A stretch of 64,000 bases of DNA from Monomorium pharaonis (taxonomy: Eukaryota; Arthropoda; Insecta; Hymenoptera; Formicidae). The position numbers and the translations under genes are program-made. The stretch is taken from positions 18,737,686-18,801,685 of the forward strand of contig NC_050476.1 in NCBI RefSeq assembly GCF_013373865.1, read 5' to 3'. The notes below the pieces were generated by a model that was given only the letters and a program-made list of their open reading frames with translations, had not been told where the DNA came from and did not search any database. Shown here piece after piece: positions 35,913-47,999 of the stretch; position 1 is the stretch's first letter; each line of letters begins with the position of its first letter.

Positions 35913-38900
35913 GATATATTGTATTATGTAATATATATGTATATGTACGCGTTGACCAGACCCGAAGGTCTTTGACTACCTTGCCCGATGCTCACCTTCG
36001 ATTACCCATTGTCTTGCCGAAGAAGGAGTGTCTTATACGCGACGGCGCGGGTTATCGGCTTCCTTTCGCTCGTTTCGTCCCTTTCAATCCGAGCTAAACT
36101 AATTATTTCCGAAAATACCTACCCTTTCGCCGAGATAATCAATTCGATTGAATACAAATTGAAGATCCGAATGTTGGAATTTTACGCACCGCTCGCTCAG
36201 AGAGATTAAGAATTGGCTTGCGCTACATGCGGCCCGTATGTATGCGATTTACATGATTCAACACTATACGGTAACTCATTTCGTTAGCATCTGCATTGGA
36301 AACCCGGCGCAATTCCGCGCGAAGGCACCGGTAAGATTTCTCATCACCCGCCGCGCGAGTGCATCGGTGCAAAAGAGGCGAAATGTTTAATTCATCGAGC
36401 CGCTCGCTCGCTCGCTCGGTGAATCTCCCGGCGCATCTCTAATCCGCTGATAAAGACGAGCGAAAGTATTACGACCTTGAGTGGCGATGGCGTCCAATCT
36501 TCAGCATTGCGAAATCGTCGGCCGACCGTTCGTCCACCGCAGGTGTCGGTGATCAATGATGAACGAGGCGAGGCCGCCGTAGAGGCGGTTTTACAGTGAT
36601 GAAAACTATTAGCAAAATGGCACGTCGTTTTTCTCGAAACTGTTGTACAGGGTAAGGCACTCAGAACTTTCAGCGTGTGCCATACGTCGCGCATCAATTT
36701 TCATTGGCTGCTGTACATTGCAAACAATAAATTTTGCCGACGCCGCGGAAGCCACGTGGCAAGCCGATACCAATGAAAAATCTATTGGTCTTCCACTCAT
36801 TTATCGCGCCATTTTCCTTTTTATGCAAATAAATGTACTTAGTAATAATTTAATTTAAAACTTAATAATAAAGTGAATAATTAATTGATAATGAGACATG
36901 TGTGCTTAAAAGGTTTTTATAATAATTTATATAAATTTTTCTTAGCGACTATATAAATAAAAGATTTCTCAATGCTTTTCAAATACTTGAGTAGTCCAAA
37001 CACGAAATGTAATTTTTCTAAAATGCAAAGTTTGATTGCACGAAATCTCATAAATTTTAAAGCGCAATTTATGACAATTTCTACTTAAATATTACTTCCT
37101 ACTTTCAATTTGTAATTACCAAAGAGATATTATTTTATAACATAAAATGATTATTATGTATTACATAAAAAGTGATTTATAAATTTAGAAGTTTGTTTAC
37201 ATAAATAATTAAAACAAGTATTACGTTTGAAGTAATTTCAAAAATATTTTCGGAACGACTGCATCTTTTTTCTTCTTCAATTGCTCCAATTGATCAAAAA
37301 TTATTTTTCAATGATTAACAGTGCGAGCTATTTTCATTTTAGTTTTCGAATTTCCGACTGTAAAGTACAATGTACAAACGATGTATAAAATGTAATACGT
37401 ACTGGCACGTATATAGTTTGCCGGAACATCGTATACTATTAAGTTAATTGTTATATCGTAATTATGCTAAACGCAGTATTGCGCCATAAACGTCGGCTAG
37501 GATTATAATTAAAGAGCAACATGTATTATAGCAGAATTAACGTTGATGTTTTGTTAATTGTTATTAGATAATTTAGTGATAACGTGTATACCGTAAGTAG
37601 AACCGCATTTAGTGATTAAGATTATTGCAATTTGTAAATAAAATTTATTAAATTTATTTATAATGTTACCGGCTTTGTGTACGTTTTCGAATCAAATTTC
37701 GACACAGCAACGATTTTACAATTGATCGTTTCTACGTGAACGCGAATTAATTGAAGAAATAATTTATTTTCCCGATGCTCTCCCGCTTTTATCCTTTAAT
37801 GCATAATTTATATTAGACCGTTAAACAGAAATTCGTATAAGTAATCTTTTAAATTAATTTTAAACGTTAAAGCTCAAGTTTCAATGACAAGATATCATCT
37901 TTTTCTCGTATATCATTCATATCTCGTTTAAAACTGATGTTATGGAAAATTTCATGATACATCAAGATCGCAAATCTGTTCGCCAAATAAATTTCATTCG
38001 ATAAATTTTCTTGCAAATCTTCAGATAATATCTTTCTACAGCGTTGTTAAGAACGACTGTAGAACTCGGTAGTGTTCATTGTTACGATACGGTCGTCTAC
38101 AATCAATCATCCTCCATCACTTGTGTCAATCAGATGCTTTTAAACAGATTAAAGAAGATTCTCAATTTCGAGAGCCACCAATTTTATTATTTGCACACTT
38201 TTGTTTCGCGATCTTAGCTTTATATCCAATGCTTTCAATAAAAGTTAATCAATTACATAAATATCTTTTTAAATCAACGACAAATAAAAAGCTACCCCAC
38301 GAATCTATCCATATCGCGATCGTTTAATCAATTTTTGCGAAAGGATTAATTAAACGAGATTCATCCCAGATTGACAATAACATGTGACAGTTATTTCGTA
38401 TTATTTGCTTTAATTTTGTAACAAACTGACACAGATGCAATAGATAAAAAATATATAGTTAAAATTGATGAATAAAAAATAATTGAAAGAGAAATCAATT
38501 AAAACAGAATTTACAGATTACCTTTTATCTCTCATTTTAATACACCGAGAAGTGGAGAGGGTTATTTAAAACGTTACCAACTATTAAAGCCTTGAAACTA
38601 CATCATAGTAAAAAAAACATTTCAAATAAAGTTGATCTGTGAAGGAGAACAAATAATGATGAAATGAGTTTTCGAAAAAATTAGTTTTTCAAAGTTACAT
38701 GAAGTCATTACATTTTTTAAATAAAATTACATAACTTTTTTACGTTTTTATATAATTCTTTTATTATTTTGCATAGAGTTACAAAAAAATTTGAAGTTTG
38801 CAAGATATCTTGTACTTTATTCCGGCATATTTCGACAAAATATAAAATATGAAATATCTCATAAACTATTAATTTTTCAATAATTGTACTTTTATATTTT

Positions 38901-41006
38901 TATTGTGTACAAAATAAAATAAGATAAAATGAAGTAATATAAGAAAAATATTGCAATTTAAAATGCAATTTCAGCGTTAACAGTTTGTAAATACGCTCCA
39001 AATGCCACATCACATACGAGAAATTATTTAACGGCAGTTCTATATCGAATATGAAATACAAATTCTCGCTTCAATTTTCCAACCTTAATTATTGTTATAA
39101 TTTCTATATTACTATGATAAATTATTCCAGCCGTCGTAAATTTCGAATTACGCACCGTTAACTCCTCTGGATGTTTCAACGTATACACCTACGTTCTGCA
39201 CTAAGCTCGCATACAGGCGTGCGGTTGTATGTACATACGTTTTGGCGCAGCACATTTGGAACAACATTTGTACTAAGCTGCAAAATCAATTTGTTACGTT
39301 GACTGTCAATGAGAAAATTTTATACCAACGTGGTTCATACCAAATGTCAATCTTGTCACCCGTATCAACGGAAATGTCAATTCCCCGCCAGAGGGGTTAA
39401 TAACTACCGTGTTACGAATACGCGATTGTCAGTAAGGGTACAGACTCCGTTCGTACGTCATTTCTATCGTGACGCTCATCGGTTATCGATAACAGCTTAT
39501 CTGGCGTTGTCGACTACCGTTTGTTTAACCAAGGCGTGAAGACAAACAATCATCTTTAACCATCCAATGAATCAGCGAATTTGCAGAACGTCGCATTTAT
39601 TTTTACAGTTTTTATAGAATTACAGCTGCAGGATCCTATTACATTTTTCGTATATTCTCAACGATAAAATAAAAATGAAGTTTTAAGAAATGATACTGTT
39701 TAGAGGATCCTTGTACTGTATTTCTCGGTCAATTATTAGACGCGTAAATCTTGAAGATTCACACGTGCAATAATATTCTCGTATCCGATATGATATTTTA
39801 AAAAGTTTTAAATCTCAAAGTGCAGAACTGATATCCCCGGATCTTTCGTAAATATTGCTCGGACAATTTCAACAAGTTACGTAAACGTATAACATAACGT
39901 TTTGCGCTTTTCAAGTACAAAAATATACCAATTGTGTTTGTACATCTTAATCGTTCGATGCAGTCACCTTAATTAACTCGATGCTCTCTTTAATGTGATA
40001 ATCAATTGAAGATTAAACGTATCACGAGAAGCGGATCTCTAATCTATATTTGACGGATATTGCCTGAAAGTAATAGCCATTGATAAATGAGTATATGTTT
40101 CTACGGGATTAAATCGGCGCGTATTATCATTACCGCTGATACCATGAGTCTCCATTCGCATGATGCTATCATCAGTCTGTGATCACGCACGTGCGTGGGC
40201 TCTGCCATTCAATTTCGCAAAGTGCCTATCCCAACGGAGAAATACTTTTTTTGCGTCAATTGCTCCCCGTTTGACGTTAAAGAGCAAATCAGAGAGCGAC
40301 GATCCTCATTCCTGTATGTCGTGGCATTAACCTCGGTCACAAATTTAATTAACTTTTAAATTAGAGGGATCCGGGGAGGGGAAGAACTGTGTAAAAACTT
40401 GATTTTTGTGTGACAGAAAATTTCCAACGTGAGTCTTGACAAAAAAAACAACAATATTTCTCAAAGACAAATCAAGGGGAACAGTTGTGTTATTCTTATT
40501 GCAGTTTCTACTTTGCATTGACACTTGCACGTTTATATTAACAAACGTATTTGTGCCGTTTCCGATGCTAAAAGTTTCGTGCAACATGTGCGGGCTTTTA
40601 CAATCTGAAATTCTTTGCGTTACTGTCATGCGACACTCGTGACGTATGACGTTATTGCGCGCACCAGTATAGTACGAGAATACGGGGGATTTTTTTCCCC
40701 CATCGTCCTACACCTATTGAGATGTCTTCATTCCGGAGAATTTTATTGGGCACGGTAGAATTCAATAATCTCGGAAGATCGCGGCGATTATTATATCTTG
40801 AAAAACTCGGCGATAATGCGAACGTGAGAAGGCGCGTGAGCAGCTACCGTGCAGATATTTGCGACGATTATTTGACGAATAGCTAAACAATCCGTATTCG
40901 ATGACGCGTAGGTAGGCCAATTGTTAAAACCGTGGGAAACGTGCAGCTAGCGAATTTTCGAATAACAATACGCGAGTAGAGTCCGCGACGACAGTCCACA
41001 ACGCCG
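35913..41006. other. Intergenic or intronic spacer
   Basis: CpG-rich at 35940-36800, then AT-rich to about 39100, then mixed to 41000. It has short (CGCT)n and GA tracts near 36405 but no supported gene. Short open frames at 38079, 39309 and 40436 lack start, splice or family signals. Confidence 0.4.
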
Positions 41007-41748
41007 CACTGAAAAAAAAACTTTGTTGCCAAAACAAAAGAAGGGATAGCTAAGAAAAAACAGTTATCATTGCAAATTACTTGTTATTTTAAGAAACATA
41101 CACTGAGAGAAAAGTGTCTAGTATTTGCAACTATAATTGCATAGTAAAATAATTATAGTTGCAACTATCATTTTTATAGTTATTATTGCTATAATGTTAA
41201 ATAATGTTAATGTTAAAGTATAATGTTAAAGTATAAATAAAGGTATATGTATAGTTGTGCCAAAGAGGGTAAAAATATTACTATAAATTAAAGAGTTTAC
41301 TATAAATTATAATAATTCCTACCATATATATATATTCTACCATACATAAATCACAATTATGGCATGTTTAACTATACATATGTTTGTATGAATAAATGCT
41401 ATAGCTATTGTAACAATAATATAGTGTTAAATTAACTATAATTTATAATGTTAATTTAACTATAAAAATATACGGCCAAAATTAACTATAAATTATGATT
41501 AATGCAACTATTTTTTTCTCTCAGTGTATTGTCTGAGATACAAATCACATTTGTTGACGTTAGAGTTCAATGGTTACAACAGCAAATCACATTTATTCAC
41601 TTATAGTTCAATGGCTGTAACAGCAAATCAAACGTAACAAATTATTTGTTCTCACAACAGGATTATTTGCTGCCCCATATCGACAAATCATTTTGTTCCT
41701 ACAGTAGCTTCGGTCTTGTTAATTTAACAAAAATATTTCTCTCAAGTG
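41007..41748. mobile_element. Composite MITE, outer element inverted relative to the 34-kb copy
   Basis: The left outer part (41007-41100, with AAAAGAAGGGATAGCTAAGAA) and right outer part (41527-41748, with CAAATCACATTT and GTTAATTTAACAAAAATATTTCTC) are reverse complements of the parts flanking the 34-kb inner element. The insertion point of the inner element within the outer one is the same in both copies. Confidence 0.88.
41101..41526 (+). mobile_element. Inner CACTGAG MITE of the 41-kb composite
   Basis: Ends CACTGAGAGAAAAGTGTC and TTTTTTTCTCTCAGTG, TA on both sides. It is collinear with 34365-34745 on the + strand, with small insertions such as a repeated AATGTTAA block and a TATATATATTCTACCATA duplication. 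Confidence 0.88.
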
Positions 41749-42590
41749 CGTGCGGTCGGAAATTTCAACAATAGATCACTCGCACATGACGTACGTACCC
41801 GCGAGGATCGCACCGCAAACTCAGAATGTAAACGACATTCGTCTACGGCCGCGGCACTTAAGCTTGTTAATTATTCCTGTTTACGATATGCCGCGCGGCC
41901 GCTTAATGAAAGCGCAAAGCTATTGTCGTCGTCTTCGTCATCGTTGACCGGGTGTCGTTTATCTTTTGCGTTTGTTTTCATTTTACCATGGAATATACGC
42001 AACATATAAAGTAAATGTTTTTTCGCTATACGAGGCCCCCCTTCTCCCTCCCGCCTTGCAGAAGGGGCGCAATATTTACGAAGATCGCTATTTCTTCTCG
42101 GTAATTGATTTTTACGATGCGGTAGTCGTTCACCTTGGAACAAAAGCGCACGGACGGACATCCCCGCCTGTTTCCTGCAGCGAAATACAAAGCCGATGGC
42201 AAAAAACACATATCGGAAATTCTGTTTGGCACACTATCCGTTGTTCAACGAACCGCGTAAGAGGGATTTTACGCGAGTGGAACGGGCGGCCAATCAGAAT
42301 CGAAGCGTTGTACAAGTATACGCTCCTCGATCGAAGAGTGCACCAATTGCGATTACTAAGTTGCACAAATTTCTTTGCTCCGTTCAATTTCGTACTTGGC
42401 AGACCTTAAGGAAACTCGTAAAATTACATTACGGAAAAATATCTTGGAATTCAGAAACTTCTAAGTAAGTTTTCTAAACATCTCAAAATTGTTCGTCAAT
42501 ATTAAGAACGAAAGAATAATTGCCTACAAACGGAGAGACAATGGAAAAAAAAAATCTAAATTTAAAAATTGTTTAAGAATTAGCAACTTA
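41749..42590. other. CpG-rich spacer
   Basis: Several overlapping open frames of up to 147 codons on both strands. None has recognisable domains or consistent splice sites; GC-rich composition explains them. Confidence 0.35.
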
Positions 42591-42839
42591 CACTGAAAAA
42601 TGTGTTGTATTTGCAAATATAACAGTAAAGTGATTATGTCAGGAATATCATTTTTATAGTAATTATAACTATAATAATAACAACCATATTTTAAAACTAT
42701 AATTTATAGTACAATTTTTTCATAGTTGACATCACTATAATTATATATTGGCATCACTATAAGGTTATTATTACTAATATTATTGTAATAGTTACTATAA
42801 AAATGATATTCTTGACTTTGCAAATTATATATTTTTCTG
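42591..42839. mobile_element. CACTGA-family MITE
   Basis: Left CACTGAAAAATGTGTTG and right end ATTTTTCTG, flanked by TA. Inside, TCAGGAATATCATTTTTATAGTAATTATAACTATAAT is mirrored by ATTATTGTAATAGTTACTATAAAAATGATATTC. Confidence 0.78.
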
Positions 42840-43360
42840 TAATCATTAATAATTACAGCCTTATTAATTATTACAGCCTTTTAAATTTCATTAAATTCGA
42901 AAAATCTTGGAATTAAAATTCTGCCGAAATGGAGGTTTGAAAGGAGAGAAAGGGTTAAAGAATTCTGTTTTACAGTCTTTAAATTAATTTAATTTGCCAA
43001 AAGTTTCTGCACATTTTCATTCGTTTACACAAAACTATCGACGTTTTTCGTAAGTCCCCAATTTAGATCTAAGTAAAAAATTCATAAGAGTTCATATACA
43101 ATTTTAACGGAACAAATAGAATTGTTCTCGTTTCGTAAGAAATGATGAAGACGTGAGATAGAAGAAGAAGACTCGAACTGAATAAGATCCTACTCTTAAT
43201 TTGTTTTACTTAAAAAAAGAAACTTTATTTAGAGTTGTTCCAAACTCTATTAAACGGAGAGAATATTTTTCAAGAAAACGTATAAATTCAGTCGCTCCTC
43301 TTTTATCTCGCGGTTCAAGAGAGTCAGGGTGAAATACGGTTTGCGGCTGGCTTCTAGCCA

Positions 43361-43730
43361 CTTTATATACCCTCGAAAGCAACAGTTGGTGGGGAGTCAC
43401 GCGAGCCGACAGGCGCACAAAACGTGTATGCGCGGGTGCAACGAGGAAAGCTCGGTACGTATGCCAGCGACCGAGAGGGTGCGCACGAGAGGAAAGAGAG
43501 TGAGAGAGAGAGAAACATCGAGAGAGGGGGGGAGGGAGGGAGGGAATCGGAAATCGGACGGACATGCGTAAGATCCGACAATATAGAGGCCGGGAGACGT
43601 TATATCTCAGGAAGGCAGTCGCGTTGAAACGGCGCCCGATGTCGGACGCACGGATGTGCATGGACAGTTTCGGACAGTCGCGCACCGCGGACACTTCCGG
43701 TGCGTGTCACGCGCGTAACAAGAGCCACTT
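43361..43730. promoter_or_regulatory. CpG-rich promoter-like region with TATA and GAGA tract
   Basis: CTTTATATA at 43361-43369 reads TATATAAAG on the - strand (and TATATA on +). A GA-rich tract at 43485-43550 suits GAGA-factor binding or an open-chromatin element. The downstream + strand is CpG-rich to about 44000. The direction of transcription and the gene served cannot be decided. Confidence 0.3.
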
Positions 43731-44133
43731 TTAAAGAGCGCGACGTACATCGAGGATCGATTTGAAATTATTCCGAAAGTAATCGACGATTATTTCGTGC
43801 AAATTGTGCGGCGGTGAACGCTAAGAAAAAAAAAAGTTTGAGCGAGAAAAACATAGATGATAAGGATTTGTATCGCACGAGATACAGATATCGATTCAGA
43901 GAAGAGATATAAAAATATTGATATTTACGCGCGATGTGCAGCGACAAGTGCCCAGTTACGTCACGCAGAGTAAAATTGCTGGAGGGATGCCCGAAATTTT
44001 TCCAACGGCGAGACGCATAATCGCGTAACTGCTTGCAAGAGTTGCTGGGTCTCGTGTCGCAGTCAACATGTTTCTACCACCAAGAAATTATAATAGTTAA
44101 AAGGTAACGGAAAAAATTTAATGCGATCTGTTT

Positions 44134-45351
44134 ACTGAGAGAAAAAAAGATTGCAATTACTGTAATTTATTTAATTAGAATTTATAATAATTTTCGGTAC
44201 CAACTATGTATTTATAATTGTTTTGAATATACAAATTATAGTTATTATTATAACGTATTATAACACAAGCAGTAGACAAATGTATAAGAAATCGTTAAAT
44301 TTACTGTAGCTGTAATTGTATTTACTACAGTCAAACCATGGTAACTCGAATTTTAAGGGGATAATAAATGATTCGGAGTTATCGAATGTTTCGAATTGGA
44401 AAAAAGAAGTTTGATGGAATTTAATTTTTGACATCAACACATGAAAATTTATATTATAATTACATATAAATAAATAACTAAAAATCGCCGTGAAAAACAA
44501 TAACAGATAGAAATTTTGTAACTTTATTAATTAACTTTTGAAGCTTTTAATAATTTTAATAGAAAGTGACTTTTAAAATATTAATTTGTATTGATTTATA
44601 AAAGAGTACAGAAGAGTATATAATTTTTATCATACATATGTTATTTTTATTTAGCGAAAAAATCTATAATTTTATCTGTGATTTTAACAAACGCAATCAT
44701 TTGTTTACAAACTTATTTGGTTATTCTAGCGAATGAACATAGAGAGAAGAAAAAAGAAAATTAATACACGGTCTTCTTGCTTACAGAGATTTTATTGATC
44801 AAACTTCGAAATATAGAGGTCAAATTATAATGTCAGCCTCTATACCTTGAAACTATTCGAATTGCAAAGATGAACCAATGTAACTCAAAAAATACTTCGA
44901 GTTAATCTCCCTTCTTGGCTATGCTAAAGTAATAAAATTCTATTCTACTTCGAGTTAATCTCCTATTTTTCATTTTTTACAAAAGTTTCTTTTAGGAAAT
45001 AAATAGAAATTTGAATTATAAAGGCATTCGAGTTAACAAAGTTCGAGTTAATGAGATTTGACTGTACATAAAAATACTTATTCTTACCAACTATATATTT
45101 TAATATTTTGTACTATCTTATTATATATTTTTTATAAAATCATTCTAATTTGTAGTAAATTTTCTTATAATTAGCAAAGTTATAAACATAAGGTTGTTAT
45201 TATTATCATATAGTTAACATTATATATAACACACATAATATATTAATAATAAGTATATTAACATAATAATAATAAATTATAAAAATGGAGCTTCTAATTA
45301 TAATTATTTTATCACGCAATTATAGTCACGAATACCACTTTTCTCTCAGTG
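44134..45351. mobile_element. CACTGA-family MITE carrying a nested pogo-like element
   Basis: Left ACTGAGAGAAAAAAAGATTGC, right TTTCTCTCAGTG followed by TA. The outer halves (44134-44327 and 45065-45351) have the family's TTATAGTTATTATTA-type blocks. Confidence 0.72.
44328..45064. mobile_element. Pogo/Tigger-like non-autonomous element (737 bp)
   Basis: Terminal repeats CAGTCAAACCATGGTAACTC on the left and, as reverse complement, CAGTCAAATCTCATTAACTC on the right, exactly flanked by TA target copies (44326-44327 and 45065-45066). CAGT...TAACTCGAA ends are characteristic of pogo/Tigger elements of the Tc1/mariner superfamily. TTCGAGTTAA motifs repeat inside. No transposase frame remains. Confidence 0.8.
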
Positions 45352-45910
45352 TAATGACAGAATATAAAGAGCTCATCGGGAACTTTTTTTATTATACAAG
45401 AATTATCATAAATAGTCAAAAGGTAACTATACTCTTTAACGCGATCTGTAGTGACGGGATATAAACAGCTTGTCGGGGAGTTTATGTAACGAGAAAAATT
45501 TATTCCACACCGCCGCTGAAGAAATTCTACGTGAAGAGAAACGCACAAAATCTTGTAGATGAGTTTATAGAAATATATTATTCATTAAAATACGTTTTAA
45601 ATTACCATATAATACGAAAAAGGAAGTGAAGACCAAACATACTGGTGTTAAATTTATAATATGTATATCTCACTTTTAAAAGAAAACAAATCGTGCATTT
45701 CTCCTGTTTTCATCAATCGAGAGGCAAAGGCTATTGCGTACAAATTAAACATTCGAACAAATTAAAAGCTTAGCTTAATTGAGCTAATTAATTAAAATAG
45801 CAGAATTTAATACGAAATTTAATATTAGAAACTAAAAGCTAAATAATACGCAATATTAGATTATCATACAAGTTAATATATAGATTGATCTAAAATCTTT
45901 ACTTCGCCAG

Positions 45911-46085
45911 TATGAGAATAAAACAGCTCGAATAATTAGTTTAGTTCCGACCTAACTGGCCAGATTAATTAATTAATCTGGCGAGTAATTAATATATCTC
46001 CCTGAAAATTTAATTTTAAAAAAAGCTGGCCAGTTAGGTCGAAACTAAACTAATTATTCGAGTTGTTTAATATTCAGAATAAAGT
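45911..46085. repeat. Foldback element with near-identical arms
   Basis: ACTCGAATAATTAGTTTAGT and CGACCTAACTGGCCAG occur in both arms as inverted copies (left to 45965, right from 46024), with a palindromic TTAATTAATTAA centre. Confidence 0.85.
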
Positions 46086-46449
46086 CATATGTCTTCTGAA
46101 AACGTTCGTTTCTCTCAGCTCACATTTACTCTTTCCGTTTCAAAAGTTTAGATAACTATTCGGACGTAGGTGGGTCTCAAAAAAAAAAGGGGACAAAGGG
46201 AGAAGATTGGAAACGTAGGAAATTCCTGAGTCGAGTTCCTGAATGTTAACCAAATGCCAACGCGTATGCGGAGTGCTTCGAACTTAATAACACATTCCTC
46301 GACTCGATTTAGGACAAAGGGCTGTTGCACATAAGTAACCTCGATAAAGATCCTAAGGCGGCACGGCAGGCGGATGACTTGATGACAGATAATTAAATTC
46401 CTATTATTACCCGCGGCGCGCGTCACGAGGGAAAGAGAGAGAAAGAAAC

Positions 46450-46790
46450 GGTCGCGCTTATCGTCGCGATATAAGCAGGTGTATCATTGGGGCGCGCGGT
46501 ACACTGAGCGTCACGACGCTTCTCACGACGGACCAGGGACGCGCGGTATGGATGAGCTTCCGCGGGCCGGCCGCTGTTTTCGCTGCGTGTAAAAGAGACG
46601 TCGTCGTCGTCGTCGGGCGACGAAGCCGACAACCGGCTGACGGGCCGTTGCGCAAAAATTAGTCGCGAAAATCCCGCGGCGCGAGACTCCGTGTGAATTG
46701 GACGAGTCAACGTCTCCCCCGGTTAACCGTTGACGGCTACGACGAAGTAGACGGGACGGCGAGGACGGGATCGCGGGAAGATCAATCGAA
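46450..46790. other. CpG-rich upstream region
   Basis: Dense CpG with a (CGT)n run near 46600. Overlapping minus-strand frames lack domains. It probably belongs to the promoter at 46791. Confidence 0.35.
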
Positions 46791-46846
46791 TATAAAAGGC
46801 GGATACGCGCGCGCAACGCACTTCCTCGAGGATGCCTCGTTGCACG
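46791..46846 (+). promoter_or_regulatory. TATA promoter and candidate first exon
   Basis: TATAAAAGG at 46791-46799. About 30 bases on comes a short leader, then ATG CCT CGT TGC ACG (46832-46846) directly followed by a strong donor GTGAGTAAC. If translated, the first exon codes only MPRCT (phase 0). A non-coding first exon is equally possible. No matching second exon was found to 64000, so the gene body may lie beyond the window. Confidence 0.45.
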
Positions 46847-46957
46847 GTGAGTAACTTTGCACTTAGCGCTTTTGCTCGCGAGTAAACACGTGCGGCAATT
46901 CGAGTTTGCGTTTTCAGCGTTTCAGCCTTGGAAACGCGCGCTTCCCGAAACGATCGA

Positions 46958-46958
<1 letters not shown>

Positions 46959-46985
<27 letters not shown>
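46959..46985 (+). repeat. (GT)n microsatellite
   Basis: About 13 GT units with one interruption, followed by a T run. It lies in the presumed first intron after the 46.8-kb exon. Confidence 0.9.
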
Positions 46986-46988
<3 letters not shown>

Positions 46989-47167
46989 TTTTTGTGGATT
47001 TGATCTTGCCGTTGTATGAGATACAAAGTGAAATGACGTAATGATAGTACACTGCAAATCCGAGTGTATAAAAAAATCCCTCCATTCACGCGCGTGATTT
47101 ATAGCTTCCCGCATGGCCCTTATAAAAATGTAACACTGAAAAGTATTAGATTGGCAAGTAATCGTTA

Positions 47168-47459
47168 CACTGATGAGAAAAATGCTGTATTTGTGACTGT
47201 AATTGTATAATAAAATAATTATAATCGCGAATATTTTTATAGTAATTATTACCATAATTTTGATAATAATAACCATATGCTACATTTTAAAAATGAATAA
47301 TTTACAGTACAATTTTTCGTAGTTGACATTGCTATAAGTATGTGGTTATTATTACTAATATTATTGTAGTAATTATTATAAAAGTGATATTCCTGACATC
47401 CTATAATTATTTTACTATGCAATTATAGTCGCAAATATCATATATTTTTTTATTATTGT
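47168..47459. mobile_element. CACTGA-family MITE, first insertion
   Basis: Left CACTGATGAGAAAAATGCTG. Right CAATTATAGTCGCAAATATC with an eroded terminus. Interior shared with the 42.6-kb copy (GTGATATTCCTGAC, GACATTGCTATAA). Confidence 0.7.
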
Positions 47460-47501
47460 ACTTATTTTGATTATTAAAAGTACTAACAGCAGTGTTCTTA
47501 T

Positions 47502-47880
47502 GCTGAGAAAAAAATGTGACATTTGTGACTATAATTGCATAGTAAAATAATTATAAATATATAATATAAATAAAAAATAATATTAAAAGTATTATTTTAA
47601 TAGTAATTATTACTATAATGTTGATAATAATAACCATACACTTATTATAATAAATGCGTGTAGTTAATGTTTTATAATACGATTTACTATATTAAAATCT
47701 CCATTTTGATCATGGCAATCATATCATAAGTCGCATAGATCAATATTATGATTATGAGAACTTTAATATAATTTAAACAAACTATAGTGTATATTCTTGA
47801 GCAACTGTAAAAATATGGTTTCAAAATAACTATAAATTACAACGATATTATGGTTACTGCAACTATTTTTTTCTCTCGGT
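47502..47880. mobile_element. CACTGA-family MITE, second insertion
   Basis: Left GCTGAGAAAAAAATGTG, right AACTATTTTTTTCTCTCGGT. Closer inside to the 19.5-kb copy (AATCTCCATTTTGATCATGGCAATC), in inverted orientation. Confidence 0.7.
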
Positions 47881-47999
47881 ATAATTCTTAAAATATGTGT
47901 TAATTACTGTCAAAGTTAATACTGCTCAGTATTACATTTCTAACATTTTACATATTATAAGGCAGAAGTAACAGCAAAAGGCACTGAGCTATACGGTTA

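Larger units (their letters stand above)
44070..45480 (+). repeat. Tandem repeat (unit about 100 bp) split by a MITE
   Basis: CAAGAAATTATAATAGTTAAAAGGTAAC...TTAATGCGATCTG (about 44080-44131) recurs as CAAGAATTATCATAAATAGTCAAAAGGTAAC...TTAACGCGATCTG (about 45398-45448). TAATGACAGAATATAAAGAGCT (about 45353) recurs as TAGTGACGGGATATAAACAGCT (about 45449). The MITE landed between the first two units. Confidence 0.55.
47116..47963. mobile_element. CCTTATA-ended element interrupted by two MITEs
   Basis: The outer fragments GCCCTTATAAAAATGTAACACTG-AAAGTATTAGATTGGC (47116-47167), TTTTGATTATTAAAAG-ACTAACAGCAGTGTTCTTA (about 47465-47500) and AATACTGCTCAGTATTACATTTC...TATAAGGC (about 47915-47963) line up in order with the uninterrupted relative at 48882-49092. 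Confidence 0.7.

Noticed and set aside
41746..42468. Frames of 87-147 codons on both strands
   Set aside because: GC-rich composition, no domain, no signal peptide and no splice-consistent neighbours.
43206..43694. 162-codon minus-strand frame
   Set aside because: Largely the complement of a GA-rich tract (Ser/Leu/Pro runs); no motif.
46423..47276. Several minus-strand frames of 95-120 codons
   Set aside because: They cross a CGT run and a GT microsatellite (His-Thr runs) and overlap a + strand promoter.
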